Source: Solen grandis
Lineage: Eukaryota; Mollusca; Bivalvia; Adapedonta; Solenidae
Direction of reading: 5' to 3'
Assembly (NCBI GenBank): GCA_021229015.1
Contig: CM037782.1
Span: 65,038,108 to 65,102,107 of the forward strand
Length of the DNA: 64,000 nt
Shown: positions 11,527-22,680 of the stretch, in pieces
How the letters are laid out: every line of letters begins with the position of its first letter
How positions within the stretch are numbered: the first letter of the stretch is position 1
Made by a program: the position numbers and the translations under genes
Notes under the pieces: generated by a model
What the model was told of the DNA's origin: nothing
What the model saw: the letters and a program-made list of their open reading frames with translations, nothing else
Databases searched by the model: none

Positions 11527-11639
11527 TCATGTAATGTTGATCAAATCTTTAACAGATTCCTTCGCCAAAATCACAAGATCTGCAAAAGAACGCCCGAGGC
11601 CGTCAAATGTTTCATCTGAACCTGGAGTTTTACAAGCAC
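11527..11639 (-). CDS. possible terminal exon, unrecognised protein
   Basis: On the - strand an acceptor (ataatgtag) at 11640-11641 is followed by a frame open for 36 codons to a TGA at 11527-11529, in phase 1. The predicted peptide ends in a balanced, helix-like composition (SFADLVILAKESVKDLINIT) preceded by ACKTPGSDETFDGLGR, which looks more like real protein than the neighbouring chance frames. I do not recognise it. It lies 1.3 kb beyond the EGF exon at 12982-13060 on the same strand. That exon ends in phase 2 while this one starts in phase 1, so the two cannot be joined directly; an unseen exon would be needed. It could be the last exon of another - strand gene, or chance. Confidence 0.28.
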
Positions 11640-12019
11640 CTACATTATGTTTATAACTTAGTAAGCAATGAACACTCGTGATACTAAGGTAGGCAAAGCC
11701 CATGTTCTGTGAGATATTCTGAGACCTCGAAAATGAAAAGGAGGCAGCATTACAGAGAGAGAGAGAGAAGCGGCAGCAACAAGAAACGGAGTCTTAACGA
11801 AAAACAACGGAAGTTTAAACAGGCCATATGTCTCGAGGGTTTCTATTGCTTTTACATCCAATGGTTAACAGATGATACAGAAGGATGGGATAACAGTTTT
11901 TGTTGTTGATTCACTGAGCAGCTTCCCAACGCTGTGGCACGCTGACCTTCTGTTGGGGGTGTAAAAGGAGCCAACCAACTTACGTTAGCACAGGGAGGTC
12001 CCTGTATTAAGTAAACTGC

Positions 12020-12700
12020 CTCTCCTGGTCTCAGTTATACTACTATAAAGACCACTGAACTTTAAAGATCACCTCACTATGTGACCACTATGGTGATACT
12101 GTATACAAACATGACCTCAAAATGAGGACCACCTCATTACTGAGACCACTTCATGAGGGACTACTTTCCCCTCTTTAATGTTTAATTTGTTAAAAAGACC
12201 ACCAAATCTTATGACTACTTCACTATTGGGACCACCAAGTTTTAGGACTACCTCACTTTTGGGACCACCAGACCACCAAATCTTAGCACCATCTCACTAT
12301 TGGGACCACACACCATCAAACTTTAGACTAACTCACTTTTGGACCACCACAACACCAAGTTTTAGGACTACCTCACTATTGGGACCACCAGACCACCAAA
12401 TCTTAGCACCATCTCACTATTGGGACCACCACATCACCAAGTTTTAGGACTACCTCACTTTTGGGACCACCACATCACCAAGTTTTAGGACTACCTCACT
12501 TTTGGGACCACCACATCACCAAGTTTTAGGACTACCTCACTTTTGGGACCACCACATCACCAAGTTTTAGGACTACCTCACTATTGGGACCACCATATTT
12601 TAGGACTGCCTCACTATTGGGACCACCAAATTTTAGGACCACCTCACTATTGGGACCACCATATTTTAGGACCGCCTCACTCACAGGACCACTAGACCAC
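12020..12700. repeat. satellite array with 41-bp core unit
   Basis: Degenerate 'gaccacctcacta'-type units from about 12040 become regular at 12422-12585. There the word gggaccaccacatcacc recurs every 41 bases (12422, 12463, 12504, 12545). Shorter ~32-bp units and a degenerate edge follow to about 12700. Reverse-complemented, the unit (ggtggtccc, gtgaggtagtcc) resembles the edge units of the 50-bp array at 9107, as if both grew from inverted ends of one element. Reading frames through it are repeat artefacts. Confidence 0.9.
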
Positions 12701-12981
12701 CAAAAAACTGTGACCAGAAACTGACAAGGACACAGTGGAGAGAGGACTCCTGATAAAGTTTTACTGCACAATGCTATGGTCTAGGTTAAATTTCTCATTA
12801 TGATTATAATTTGACAATGTATTTTTAAAACACATCTTAGATTTCATGACACTTTTTTATTATACATGCAAATAACACTCAATAAAACTAATTAAATCAG
12901 TTGTTTCAGGCTTCACAGAGATTCAAGCTGAGAAATTTAACAAGAACTGGCATTATTATTCCGAAGGTTATAAGCACCTAC

Positions 12982-13060
12982 CTGCATGTACTCTCCCCCG
13001 TCGCAATTGTTTCACAAGACCCTCCATTTAAACACTGATTTGTTTCACATGATTTCAGTC
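12982..13060 (-). CDS. exon 2 of Notch-like receptor: first half of EGF domain
   Basis: On the - strand a clear acceptor (tttttttccag) and donor (AG/gtaggt) bound 79 nt in phase 1-2. The translation, completed by the last base of exon 1, is GLKSCETNQCLNGGSC followed by ETIATGESTCR. The cysteine spacing C-x4-C-x5-C-x9-C and the NGG turn are those of cysteines 1-4 of an EGF domain. The intron falls one residue after cysteine 4, so cysteines 5 and 6 must be on the next exon. Vertebrate Notch genes have a second coding exon of about this length, with the same phases and the same split of EGF repeat 1. This is why I favour a Notch family receptor over other EGF proteins. No later exon (further EGF repeats) is found to the left in the window. 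The EGF call is strong; the Notch call is inference. Confidence 0.72.
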
Positions 13061-13248
13061 CTGGAAAAAAAAGAAGGAATATTTACTGAATGTCTAAAGG
13101 TAAATCAAGCAACTTTTCAACTCTACCAGGTAGACTCTTCTAACCACAAGGAGACATGTTATTCATAACTTTTCCTGATCAAGCACATGTCAGTGCTACA
13201 GATCAGCTGCAAATCTGTGTACAAATACAAGCAAAATATACATGTCAC

Positions 13249-13490
13249 TTAACCCTTTCCCTGATATAGACTCATTTTGACGCACTCAATAGGTACCACA
13301 TAAAGCCTGATCTGCAGAAAACCACAGTTAAACCTTACCAAATTTAATTACAAAATCCTCATTTCCAGACCACTGAGGAGCAGTGAACAGCATAAAACCT
13401 GATCAGCCTGCGAGTTACTCGCAGGTTGATCTGGTTTTATAGTGTTCGCATAGGTCTTTTCATGGTGTCCTCTATGAGGGAAAGGGTTAA
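13249..13490 (+). mobile_element. TTAA-flanked hairpin MITE, copy 3
   Basis: TTAA at both ends. The left terminus has one substitution (CCCTTTCCCTGATA). The right hairpin arm carries changes (gcaggttgatc, ttatagtgttcgc), so the stem is weakened in this copy. Confidence 0.9.
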
Positions 13491-13771
13491 GAAGTAAGCA
13501 AATGAAAAATAAATTCCAAAAATTCCATACAAGATCTAGAAAGAAGGCAAGTCAAGTCTTCATTTTAAGTGGATTAAACATTTTTGGCAAGAACAAACTT
13601 ATATTCCATACAGGCGATTGCCTGAAAATTCTAGCTCAAAAGCGTTTCTGTAGCTCCAGTATGTTACAAACAGCAAGATTATTATCTAACCAACCAACTC
13701 AAAGCCTGGTCAGACTGAAAGGTCCTTTCATGTTGATCAAGTTTTTTTATACCATTCACTCATGAGAACTT

Positions 13772-14003
13772 TTATCCTTTACCTCATGAATATTCATGTA
13801 CAAATTTATGACTTAATGAATATTAATTTATTGAACTTTAAATAGTATATGAATTTGCCACATAGACTGTGTAGCATCTGAGGTAGAATATTGTAAGAGA
13901 AAACAGAGGAGACCCTGATCAGACAGTTCCAGTAGGAGATACTGATCTGGATCTACTCCGTTTGCCAATGTGTCAAAATGAATCTATATGAGTAAAGAGT
14001 TAA
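13772..14003. mobile_element. third MITE family (AT-rich, tattcat ends), copy 1
   Basis: The left end reads TTATCCTTTACCTCATGAAT and the right end TATATGAGTAAAGAGTTAA, an imperfect inverted pair ending at TTAA-like sites. Interior words 'gagaccctgatcagacag' and 'gtgtcaaaatgaatctatat' recur in the copy at 16532. The family shares a TTAACCCTTTacc-type end with the hairpin MITE but not its hairpin. Confidence 0.55.
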
Positions 14004-15250
14004 AGAATATACATCAAAAGTAAGTTAATTCCTTATTTAAGAGGATAACATGTCTGGCATAGTGAACCAATCTTCCATTTGGTTCCCTAAATGAAACAAT
14101 ATTGACAACATGTTTATACAACAAAATATCAATATGCAAAATAAACAAAAGAAAACAAAATAAATAAATAAATAAAAATCAAACATAACAGGATGAAAAC
14201 TGCAGTCTGATCTGGTGTTCAAGGGGTTTAAAGGTCATTTTACTACACAAAATGGTAAGTGCTTTAAAAACAAAATGTTGAATCTCCTAGGTGAACCTGT
14301 ACAATACTCTCGCCAGCATCTTAGATTCTAAATTCAGATTATGTTTACATCTAAATAACAAATAACAAAATATTTCAATGATACTGAGGGGAAAAAAGAA
14401 GTCTGATTCATCAACCTTTATGATCAAAACTGACTCAATGTCCCCGTGACTTTTTTAAACATAATGTGACATTTATTGTTTTCTTAATCATAATTTTTAT
14501 GATCATCCAGACTTAATATCAATATCCCATATAACAAACTAATAAAATGAAACCACAATAGCAGACACACACTGCTTATATTTGTCATAAATGGGTGTAA
14601 ACATGCTGTAATCGGAAGAAAATCAGAATAAATCTCATCTTAAAAAACAAATTAACTGATTCATATTAACTTTAATTCTAATCTATATAAATTAAACCGT
14701 CGCCGCTTTATAAATGACAAACATTTGTGCATATATTACGCAAAGGACCATCTCTACATGATAAATAGGAAATGTGGGGAGAATTTTAATATGATACACA
14801 TTAAAATGAATTTCAGATAGTCTAATGTTGATCACTTTTCACGGCTGCACCCCCGAGTGTTTTCTTTTCAGGCCACTGCAGTTTGTCTAGTCTTAAACTT
14901 TTACGAGATGCCGACAAACCTGAATTCAAATACTGATACACAAATATAAACAAAAGCCCACAAAAGTTGCATCTAAACAAATTTATAAAATCATACACAT
15001 TTAAGTTTCTTTGGGATTTTGACTAAATCCGTGTTTCAAATCATCTGCTGCAGGGTGTTTTACACGGCTGAGTTTCAGAATCATAGGATGCCTTTATTAA
15101 GGTCTACCATATTCTTTCTAATATACACCATCATAAGGACCAAGAGTTACATTTTTTTTGTTGTTTTTCTTTCTTTTTCAAACACAATTATAAATGGAAA
15201 TAGAGTGGAAACATTTAATTGAGGGTTTGTTTAATTAACCCTTAGTTGTT

Positions 15251-15437
15251 CAAGGGCGCCTTGGTCCAGTGTTGACGCACCCGACTGAAGATCCAAAGGT
15301 TGTAGGTTTGAATTCCAATGGGGCAACGATTTTCATGACCTAAATCTCAGGTGCAAAGTACTGGTCCAACACAGAGACCATCCAGGATTAGTATATGTTG
15401 TAAGAACTTGTTTCTCAATCGGCATAAAATAAATAAG
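15251..15437 (+). mobile_element. tRNA-derived SINE (family 1), best copy
   Basis: The head reads 'ccttggtccagtgttgacgc' (A-box region) and 'gtaggtttgaattcc' (B-box region), giving an internal RNA polymerase III promoter layout. The body has 'gcaaagtactggtccaac'. The end is 'gtaagaacttgtttctcaat' plus 'cataaaataaataag'. A hairpin MITE abuts its tail directly. Confidence 0.75.
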
Positions 15438-15679
15438 TTAACCCTTTCCCTCATATAGACTCATTTTGACGCACTCAGTAGGTACCACATAAAGCCTGAT
15501 CTGCAGAAAACCACAGTTAAACCTTACCAAATTTAATTATAAAGTCCTCATTTCCAGACCACTGAGGAGCAGCGAACAGCATAAAACCTGATCAGCCTGC
15601 GAGTCACTCGCAGGCTGATCTGGTTTTATGTTGTTCGTATAGGTCTTTTCATGGTTTCCTCTATGAGGGAAAGGGTTAA
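15438..15679 (+). mobile_element. TTAA-flanked hairpin MITE, copy 4
   Basis: TTAA 15438-15441 and 15676-15679. It is inserted at the A/T-rich tail of the SINE at 15251. The hairpin centre is gagtcactc instead of gagttactc. Confidence 0.9.
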
Positions 15680-15689
15680 AACCATCCAT

Positions 15690-15901
15690 TTACTGCAGAT
15701 AGACATGTTTTTGCACTTTAGAAAACAGAGCAGACCCAAGTTAGAAAGCTCATGGAAGAATCTGCTCAATATGATTCTCTCTGCTCCAACAATATTGTAG
15801 TTTGTATAGCAAAGGAAAAGCCATAGTTTTATTTCAATTAAACTTAATTAGTATCCATCAAGTCGTAACATTGTTCATAAATATTCATGAAATAAAGGGC
15901 C
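15690..15901. mobile_element. third MITE family, diverged copy
   Basis: It contains 'aaaacagagcagaccc' and 'aatattgtagtttgtatagc', then ends 'ataaatattcatgaaataaa', in the same order as the copies at 16532 and 43906. The left end is not clear. Confidence 0.45.
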
Positions 15902-16214
15902 AATGTGTTCAAATGTGAAGTTGAGGGAGCATTTAATAAGAAACATATGGTATTTAGATCCTGTTTATATATCATTCTTAATTCCCGTGACTGGAAAAGT
16001 TTACCTCTCACTCCACCAACAATACTTAGCGCAAAGAAATACTTAAATTAGGAAGAAATGCTTTCTACCATTTAAGTCTTACAAAATATTAATGGCTAAT
16101 TTGACATAAAATATTACTGTAATAACTAAAAATATTTGTTAATAATGAAACATTTGAGTATTTCTATTAGAGAAACTATTAACTTTGCCCGTAATAATTT
16201 AAGTAAGACTTTAA

Positions 16215-16407
16215 GTGCTAAGCACAGTTGACAGTTTTTGACCCAGATCAGGTTGCAAGTAATTCTCATCTTGATCAAACAGTTTTAGCTTCTTCTCTAC
16301 TCTAGCTCAATTTCTACAGTCTGCATGGCAAAGAAAAATACATTCTTTCATGTGCCATTTAAAATTAAGTAAATTATTCATAAATATTCATGAGGTAAAG
16401 GGTTTAG
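16215..16407. mobile_element. third MITE family, diverged copy
   Basis: Blocks 'ctacagtctgcatggcaaag' and 'aatattcatgaggtaaaggg' match the copies at 16532 and 43906. The left end is decayed. Confidence 0.5.
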
Positions 16408-16531
16408 AATGATCTCAGACTCAAACTCAAATTACATCAACCGAAAATTCCCTACAAAATCCAGAAGCCATAACTGAGCTTGGACTCCAATTGTTCAATG
16501 GGTTTTAATATCGAGAACAAGGCCCTGAGAA

Positions 16532-16782
16532 TTGACCCTTTACTTTATATAGACTCATTTTGACACATATGCAAACAGAGCAGACCCTGGTTTGACAGTT
16601 GCTATAGGAGCTGTCAAATCAGGGTCTCCTGTGTTTGCGTATACAATTTTGTAGTTCAGATTCTACGCAGTTTGCATGGCAAAGAAAATTCCATTGCTTC
16701 ACATATACCATTTCAAGTTCATTAAATGAATATTAATTGAGTCAAAACTTTGAATATGAATATTCATAAGGTAAAGGATTAA
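16532..16782. mobile_element. third MITE family, near-complete copy
   Basis: The left end TTGACCCTTTACTTTATATAG and right end ATTCATAAGGTAAAGGATTAA are an imperfect inverted pair with TTAA-like flanks. Inside are 'gagcagaccctggtttgaca' and an inverted partner 'tgtcaaatcagggtctcc', giving a second foldback. Confidence 0.6.
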
Positions 16783-16847
16783 ACTAGATCAACTTGTTAG
16801 AAATTTGCCAGCTGATCTGGTTTATTCTTATACTCTTTCCCTTTTTT

Positions 16848-16879
16848 TTCAGAGGGCATTTATAGGTGCCCTCTGAAAA
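16848..16879. repeat. short perfect hairpin
   Basis: tttcagagggca and tgccctctgaaa are exact inverted complements around an 8-nt loop (tttatagg). It sits at the edge of a dispersed element running to about 17005 that ends near 'atcagggaaaaaagggc'. It is more likely a transposon end than a functional RNA hairpin. Confidence 0.6.
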
Positions 16880-17952
16880 CTTCCTGCAGTTTTCCCTAAA
16901 TTTACCATTTACCTTATGGTTTTTCTTTTTCCTAAACTTGAGAAAATGGTGTTTTTGTGCCCTAAAATAAGATATTCAAAGGCCCCTTCCCATCATCAGG
17001 GAAAAAAGGGCTGATACTGGTCGCCAAGGTCATTCTTTGATAATTCTTACGTGCTAAAAGGATTATTTTCAGCCGTTTCTTATGTCGAATGTTTACTTGA
17101 TACCCAAGAGACAGGTGTGGGTTTAACATATTGAAATAATTTACGTTAAAATCATTTTCCCAGACATTTTATGAACCATTTTCTCTCAACACCTGAAAAC
17201 TTTACCCACAAAATCAGAAGTTCTTATGGTAGAAGAATAAGCACTTAAATTATGACTCTTTTTCAATCAAATTAATTGCATGTGCCGAGATTGAAGTAAA
17301 CAGAACACAACTTTCAGAACATTTTTTAACAGAATTACGTAAATACATTATGTTATTGGTGTTGTTGTTTTATTATCAAATCTATTCTTGATTTATCGTT
17401 GCCGATTGAGTTCTCCTGACATTGAGGATCTTGGGAGGAACGTGAGTAATAGAAATGACATGCACAATACATGCAATATCATGAGGAATGAGTCAGGTCT
17501 CTGTAGAAACTTCTCGCGCAAACAAAACAGGGGGTCCCACCCAAAACTGGCAACCTCCTTACCATCAATCCACCTGTGTTACTGCATTTTCTGCGGCATA
17601 AATCTCTGCCAATCCAACGTAAATTTAGCACTCTTTATCAATAATATAGGGCAAAAAAAGTTTAAATTGTTCTTTACTAGTTGCCATGACAATGTCACAC
17701 CCTTATGACACATGTCACTGATTTTCACACCTACTCACAGAAGGAACACCATATAAAGTTTGGCATTCCAAAATTATAACAAGTTATAGAACCCATTTCC
17801 TAGTATTTTATTATGGATTACTGAAGATTTTGCAAATGTGGCAACTCAATACATTGCAATTTAAGTAAAGATACCAATGAGATCACTTGATCAAATCATT
17901 GATAATCTAGTACCTCAACCTCTGATTAACTGATTGATTACTGACTGCCTTT

Positions 17953-17954
<2 letters not shown>

Positions 17955-17991
<37 letters not shown>
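17955..17991. repeat. (GATT)n microsatellite
   Basis: About nine uninterrupted units of gatt. Confidence 0.95.
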
Positions 17992-17992
<1 letters not shown>

Positions 17993-18216
17993 CCAACTCA
18001 TGAGTGACTATTAATGATTATGTATGTGGCTGCATACAGGTAAATGGAATAATATCTGAAAAAGAGCAATCACCGATGACAAAAATGCTCTGTTCCAGAT
18101 TGCCAATTTCAGTTTTCTATTTTTAGTAACAGTGACCTTTACTCCATCAATCCCAAGCTACATTCCTATGACGCTGAAAAAACCTATGCCAAATTTCATG
18201 GAAAAGTACAGAAAAT

Positions 18217-18400
18217 ACTATGATCCAGTGGTAGCTTACATAACTACAGATCCAAAGGGTGATGAGTTGAGCCCTGTTAGGGGGCAAGTATCTTTCATGA
18301 CTTCCAGGCACAAAGTACTGGTCTAAGCCAAGAACTATCAAAAAAAATAAATTAGGTTGCAAAAACTTGTTTTCCTATTGTGGTATTAAAAGAAATGTTT
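18217..18400 (+). mobile_element. tRNA-derived SINE (family 1), diverged
   Basis: Head 'gatccagtggtagcttacat', body 'catgacttccaggcacaaag' and 'tactggtctaagcc', end 'aaaacttgttttcctattg'. Same block order as the copy at 15251. Overlapping reading frames on both strands are repeat shadows. Confidence 0.55.
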
Positions 18401-20600
18401 AAATTAAAGGAAAGATGCATGTGACTTTAAAAGAACGGGACAGAATGTGATTTTGGTTACCTTATAAAGTAAAGCAGGGAGCTGTTGGAAGTTTAGGCTA
18501 AGAAGTTTTTTATTGATAAAACAGTCATATGAGGAAGAACCGGGCACCATTGTGGCTTATTCTAGCAAGGGAATAGCACCAAATTAATACATAACATTTC
18601 TCTCATTGACTCACACGTAAAGACTAACTCTTCCTCCTCATGTTTCATGGTGCTGTTTCCATAAATACTGACAGATCAGGGACAATACGACTGATTCCAA
18701 TTAAAATTCTTGCTAAGCAAAACATACCTAGGAGCCTGTTTTCATGCAAGAACTCATGAGAAAGTCTGAACGTGTCCAATTTTTAAGCCTTTTGTTATAA
18801 TTTTCATGTGGGTGAATTACTTCTCGGTACAAGCAAAAACAGCAGTGGTATGACGTTAAAACTTGACGTTTATTGATAAGAAGATACATAAATATTTTTG
18901 ATCATTCCTTTTTCTCATGACCAACTTCTGGAACTACCTCCAGCAGGGCTTCATCGCAACTGGTGCGCATTTCTGATAGATGACGTAGCAACAAAATTTT
19001 GCTTACCTATGAAATCTTAGCTGCTTTTATAATCTTGCTGCCTTATTTTTGTGCAACAAGGAAATTGATCCCTTACAGGAACAAATACTAACTGTTTTCT
19101 ACTATAAATATGTGAAAAAGTGGGTTGAATTTCTTCTCGATGATGCATTTTCTTATCTTTATTTTCCTTTCCATGTTCTCACCGAATCTTACTTGCATCT
19201 TTCTTATATCAAGGTTCATTTCTCCCCATAGAATTGATGGTGGCAAAACTCAAGAGGGATACTATTTTTTTCTTTCGTAATATTCTTTCCCAATCTTCGT
19301 TGATCTAACAGGAGCAGACACTATAAATATCACATGTTACCTAGGCATTCTTCCATCAATGAGTCAGTCGGTAGTTCTTAGTGTTCCACTGGTGAGCATG
19401 GAACTGATGGAACATGGAGTATTAGCCGAAACAAATCAAACAGACCCCCTTTCTTAATTACATGCTTTTCAAGAGTTTTCAGAAGGAGCATGGAGGAATT
19501 AAAGATCAGGCCACTTGAGATTTATGATATCATAACAATAAACAAGTCTGCTTTCTGTATGTACAACAGTACTAGATTGCTTTTAAAAGGAGCAGACAGA
19601 AACAAACTACAAAACATCAGATATTGTCTGTTTTGAAGAAACAAGCAATTTTTTTTCTGGCTCATAAACCTTTTTTCTTGATCAAATTAGTGAATATATG
19701 ACTCAAAGAATACAAAAAAATATTTAAGAAACAAAAAACACCATTCCATTTGAAAGAGAAGATGCATATATGCATATAATTATATCATGGAATACAGTAA
19801 GTTTACAATATATGATAATATCTTTTACCTCTTACAATGTTTCAACATTTACATCATTAAGTAGGTCAGATTATCATTCTGAGACTCGTTACACAGAATT
19901 ACTGAATTTCGTATCGAAATCTCTGGCTTTTTTTCTATAATTACAACTTACTCAAAAGACAAATACGAATCTCTGAAAGGACCCACAATAATGCTGTAAT
20001 GTTAAACAAAATCAAAACTACCTCACAATACATGTACTGTCTGATCTTGGCACAATTCTGATAGAACATCCTAACTCTGGTATCAGCGGTTACTTGGCTC
20101 AACGGCGAAACAGATGTAAATCAGAGCTTTTACATTCAAGATACCGTGGTTTTCCGGACTTTCCTTAAATTTGCACAACATATTGATCCTAGGCTTGAGG
20201 TATACCCTGTAATTATGTAACAAAGTAAACTATTTACTGAATGCTGACGGCAGTATTTACCTACCCAACTCCCATCCTGCCACCATTAAAGGTTCACAGG
20301 CAGATTCCGGCCATGAAGATTTTTTTCTTAGAAGGCATTTTATATCTTAAAATATGTTACTTCTGATATATTGGAAAAAAACTTTTTTTTATTTTATCAA
20401 AGTTAATCTTCACTCAGAAATATCAGTTGTTATAAGGATTTTCCATCTATAATTTTAACCACCTTCTAAAATATATATGTTTAAGTGAATCATTTTACAT
20501 TATTTTTAATTGCATATTAATTGTAAAATGAGTTAAATTCTAAATTACAGTCTGTTATAAGAAATACAAATTTGACCTAATCAGACAACAATTTCACATT
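18401..20600. other. intronic stretch, no gene recognised
   Basis: Mostly AT-rich, non-repetitive by eye. Part of 18480-18760 is less AT-rich and free of recognised repeats. No exon with acceptable splice sites and protein-like composition was seen on either strand. Confidence 0.45.
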
Positions 20601-20841
20601 TTAACCCTTTCCCTCATATAGACTCATTTTGATGCACTCAATAGGTATCACATAAAGCCTGATCTGCAGAAAACCACAGTTAAACCTTAGCAAATTTAAT
20701 TACAAAATCCTCATTTCCAGACCACTGAGGAGCAGCGAACAGCATAAAACCTGATCAGCCTGCGAGTTACTCGCAGGCTGATCTGGTTTTATGCTGTTCG
20801 CATAGGTCTTTTCATGGTTTCCTCTATGAGGGAAAGGGTAA
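20601..20841 (+). mobile_element. TTAA-flanked hairpin MITE, copy 5 (perfect hairpin type)
   Basis: Left TTAA intact; the right flank has decayed to TAAA. The central foldback at 20735-20801 has 33-nt arms around one central base, with a single T:T mismatch. I use this copy as the family reference for the hairpin. Confidence 0.88.
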
Positions 20842-21941
20842 AAAAAAGTCTTATTTGTTCATCCACCTTTAAGAAAAAAAAGGCACACACACCAGGAGGT
20901 ACTTTCCCCGGGATACACCTTCTCTAAACCTACATACTTTTATAATATATACTTAACTGGATCTTGAACTGGCTTACTTATAAGAGCTTTGCTTGTTTGC
21001 TTGGATTTCACTTCCAGCCAAAAGAATTTCAGTAAATTTGGGGACACTGTTTACATTAAACAGTTGTAGCATTGCATAAAGTTCTGGAGAAACACATATC
21101 ACACTATAGACAAAAGTGGCATGATACCAGTCACATATCACACCATAGACAAAAGTGGCATTATCCTGACACCTGGCAGTCCTGGAACTGCCCTTTATAT
21201 ATATTTATGGCAAATGCGCTATTACAGTATCATTTCTAAGTATGCTACACGTTTTCAAGGGGTGAGAATTTAAAAAAGTTGCTCTTTTTTTGCTTTTTTT
21301 GTTTGTTTCAAATCTCATTGAAATTAAACTGAGAGAAAAAAGGGAATCTGCTCTGTCCGCCAATGCATCGAAAAGCATCTTTATGAAGTAAACAGTTTTT
21401 TATTGAATATGCACATTTAGGCCAGATAAGATTTCTTTTTTTTTTCTTCATGATTTTTTCTGACAGGAATGTAGGATCCCTGTATGTTGTGTCCAGGGAT
21501 TGAACCTAAAGCCACCTAGTTACACAAAGGATGTTGTTACCACTTTTTTAATAGTCATTTAGACCAGTCATATGGCAATCTTTTATTATCATAGCCTTAC
21601 ACATGTGTGTATGTGTTTTTTTAAATCCTTTGTTAAGCATGTAGATAATATATATATATATAATTGTAATGCAGGTGTTTCTTTTGGAGAATGGTGTATT
21701 TCAATAAATGATATTACAAATGTATTCAAAGTTGTTACTGTTTTTTGCTATATTATCATCATACATACATCATAATATCTCACCAGTTGTTTTGTACTGG
21801 GAGAGTGCCTCACATAGGAATAAATATACTTGATTGATGATGAAGATGCAAAAGATGGGCGTTGATGATAATTATCTGATATTGAAGTAGATGTTGAATT
21901 AATCTGATAATGATGAAAATGATGATGCAGGGTTTTTATTA

Positions 21942-22172
21942 TTAACCCTTTTCCTCATAGAGGACACCATGAAAAGACCTATATGCGAACATCAGTCTGC
22001 GAGTAACTCGCAGGCTGATCAGGTTTTATGCTGTTCGCTGCTCCTCAGTGGTCTGGAAATGAAGATTTTGTAATTAAATTTGGTAAGGTTTATCTGTGGT
22101 TTTCTGCAGATCAGACTTTATGTGGTACCTACTGAGTGCGTCAAAATGAGTCTATATGAGGGAAAGGGTTAA
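21942..22172 (-). mobile_element. TTAA-flanked hairpin MITE, copy 6 (reverse, arm deleted)
   Basis: TTAA at both ends. About 11 bases are missing from one hairpin arm (gcgaacatcagtctgcgag), so this copy cannot form the full foldback. Confidence 0.85.
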
Positions 22173-22179
22173 AATCACA

Positions 22180-22680
22180 TAATAATAGGGTGGGTTTTTA
22201 TTTTGGCAATATTAGAAATTTTGTATGTCCAAAACCTGATGATGATGATGATGATAATGATGATGATCATGTCAACAATCATAATTATAATGAAGATAAC
22301 ATCAGTAATCATTATAACAAAACATACAAAACTGACAAGAGAATAAAAACAAGAGACAAAAAAAATCCAAATAACAATAATGACAATTACATGTTACATG
22401 TAACTGAGCAAGCCAGAAGGACTCACTACAGACAACACGCAGTCAACAAACACGCAGCAGACGGAATGAACACTCAGCAGACGGAGATTCCCTCTATCTT
22501 ATTCAAGATGGCACCTTGTCTTTAATAGCCCCCACATGTATGGCAGCAATTGTTGACTGAGTCACCCACGCCTATGTCCATGACCGACATCAGCGTGATA
22601 AACAACAACGCGATGCCACTAACATGGGACAGTGGCAGCGGTAAACAATCTACCATCATCTCCTAACAGATTTATCACAT
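22180..22680. other. (GAT)n patch and candidate non-coding conserved island
   Basis: A gat/aat-rich microsatellite patch at 22238-22290 gives a spurious Asp-rich reading frame. The following 22430-22670 is less AT-rich, free of recognised repeats and contains tgtttac, attgttg and cgtgggtgactcag words that resemble transcription-factor sites. With no comparative data this is only a candidate enhancer. Confidence 0.25.

Noticed and set aside
12178..12771. Open frames on both strands with repeated peptides
   Set aside because: Translation of the 41-bp array; period and composition explain them.
17388..17708. 106-codon frame on the + strand
   Set aside because: No homology recognised and no splice or start support; cysteine content is scattered. 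The region is possibly regulatory rather than coding.
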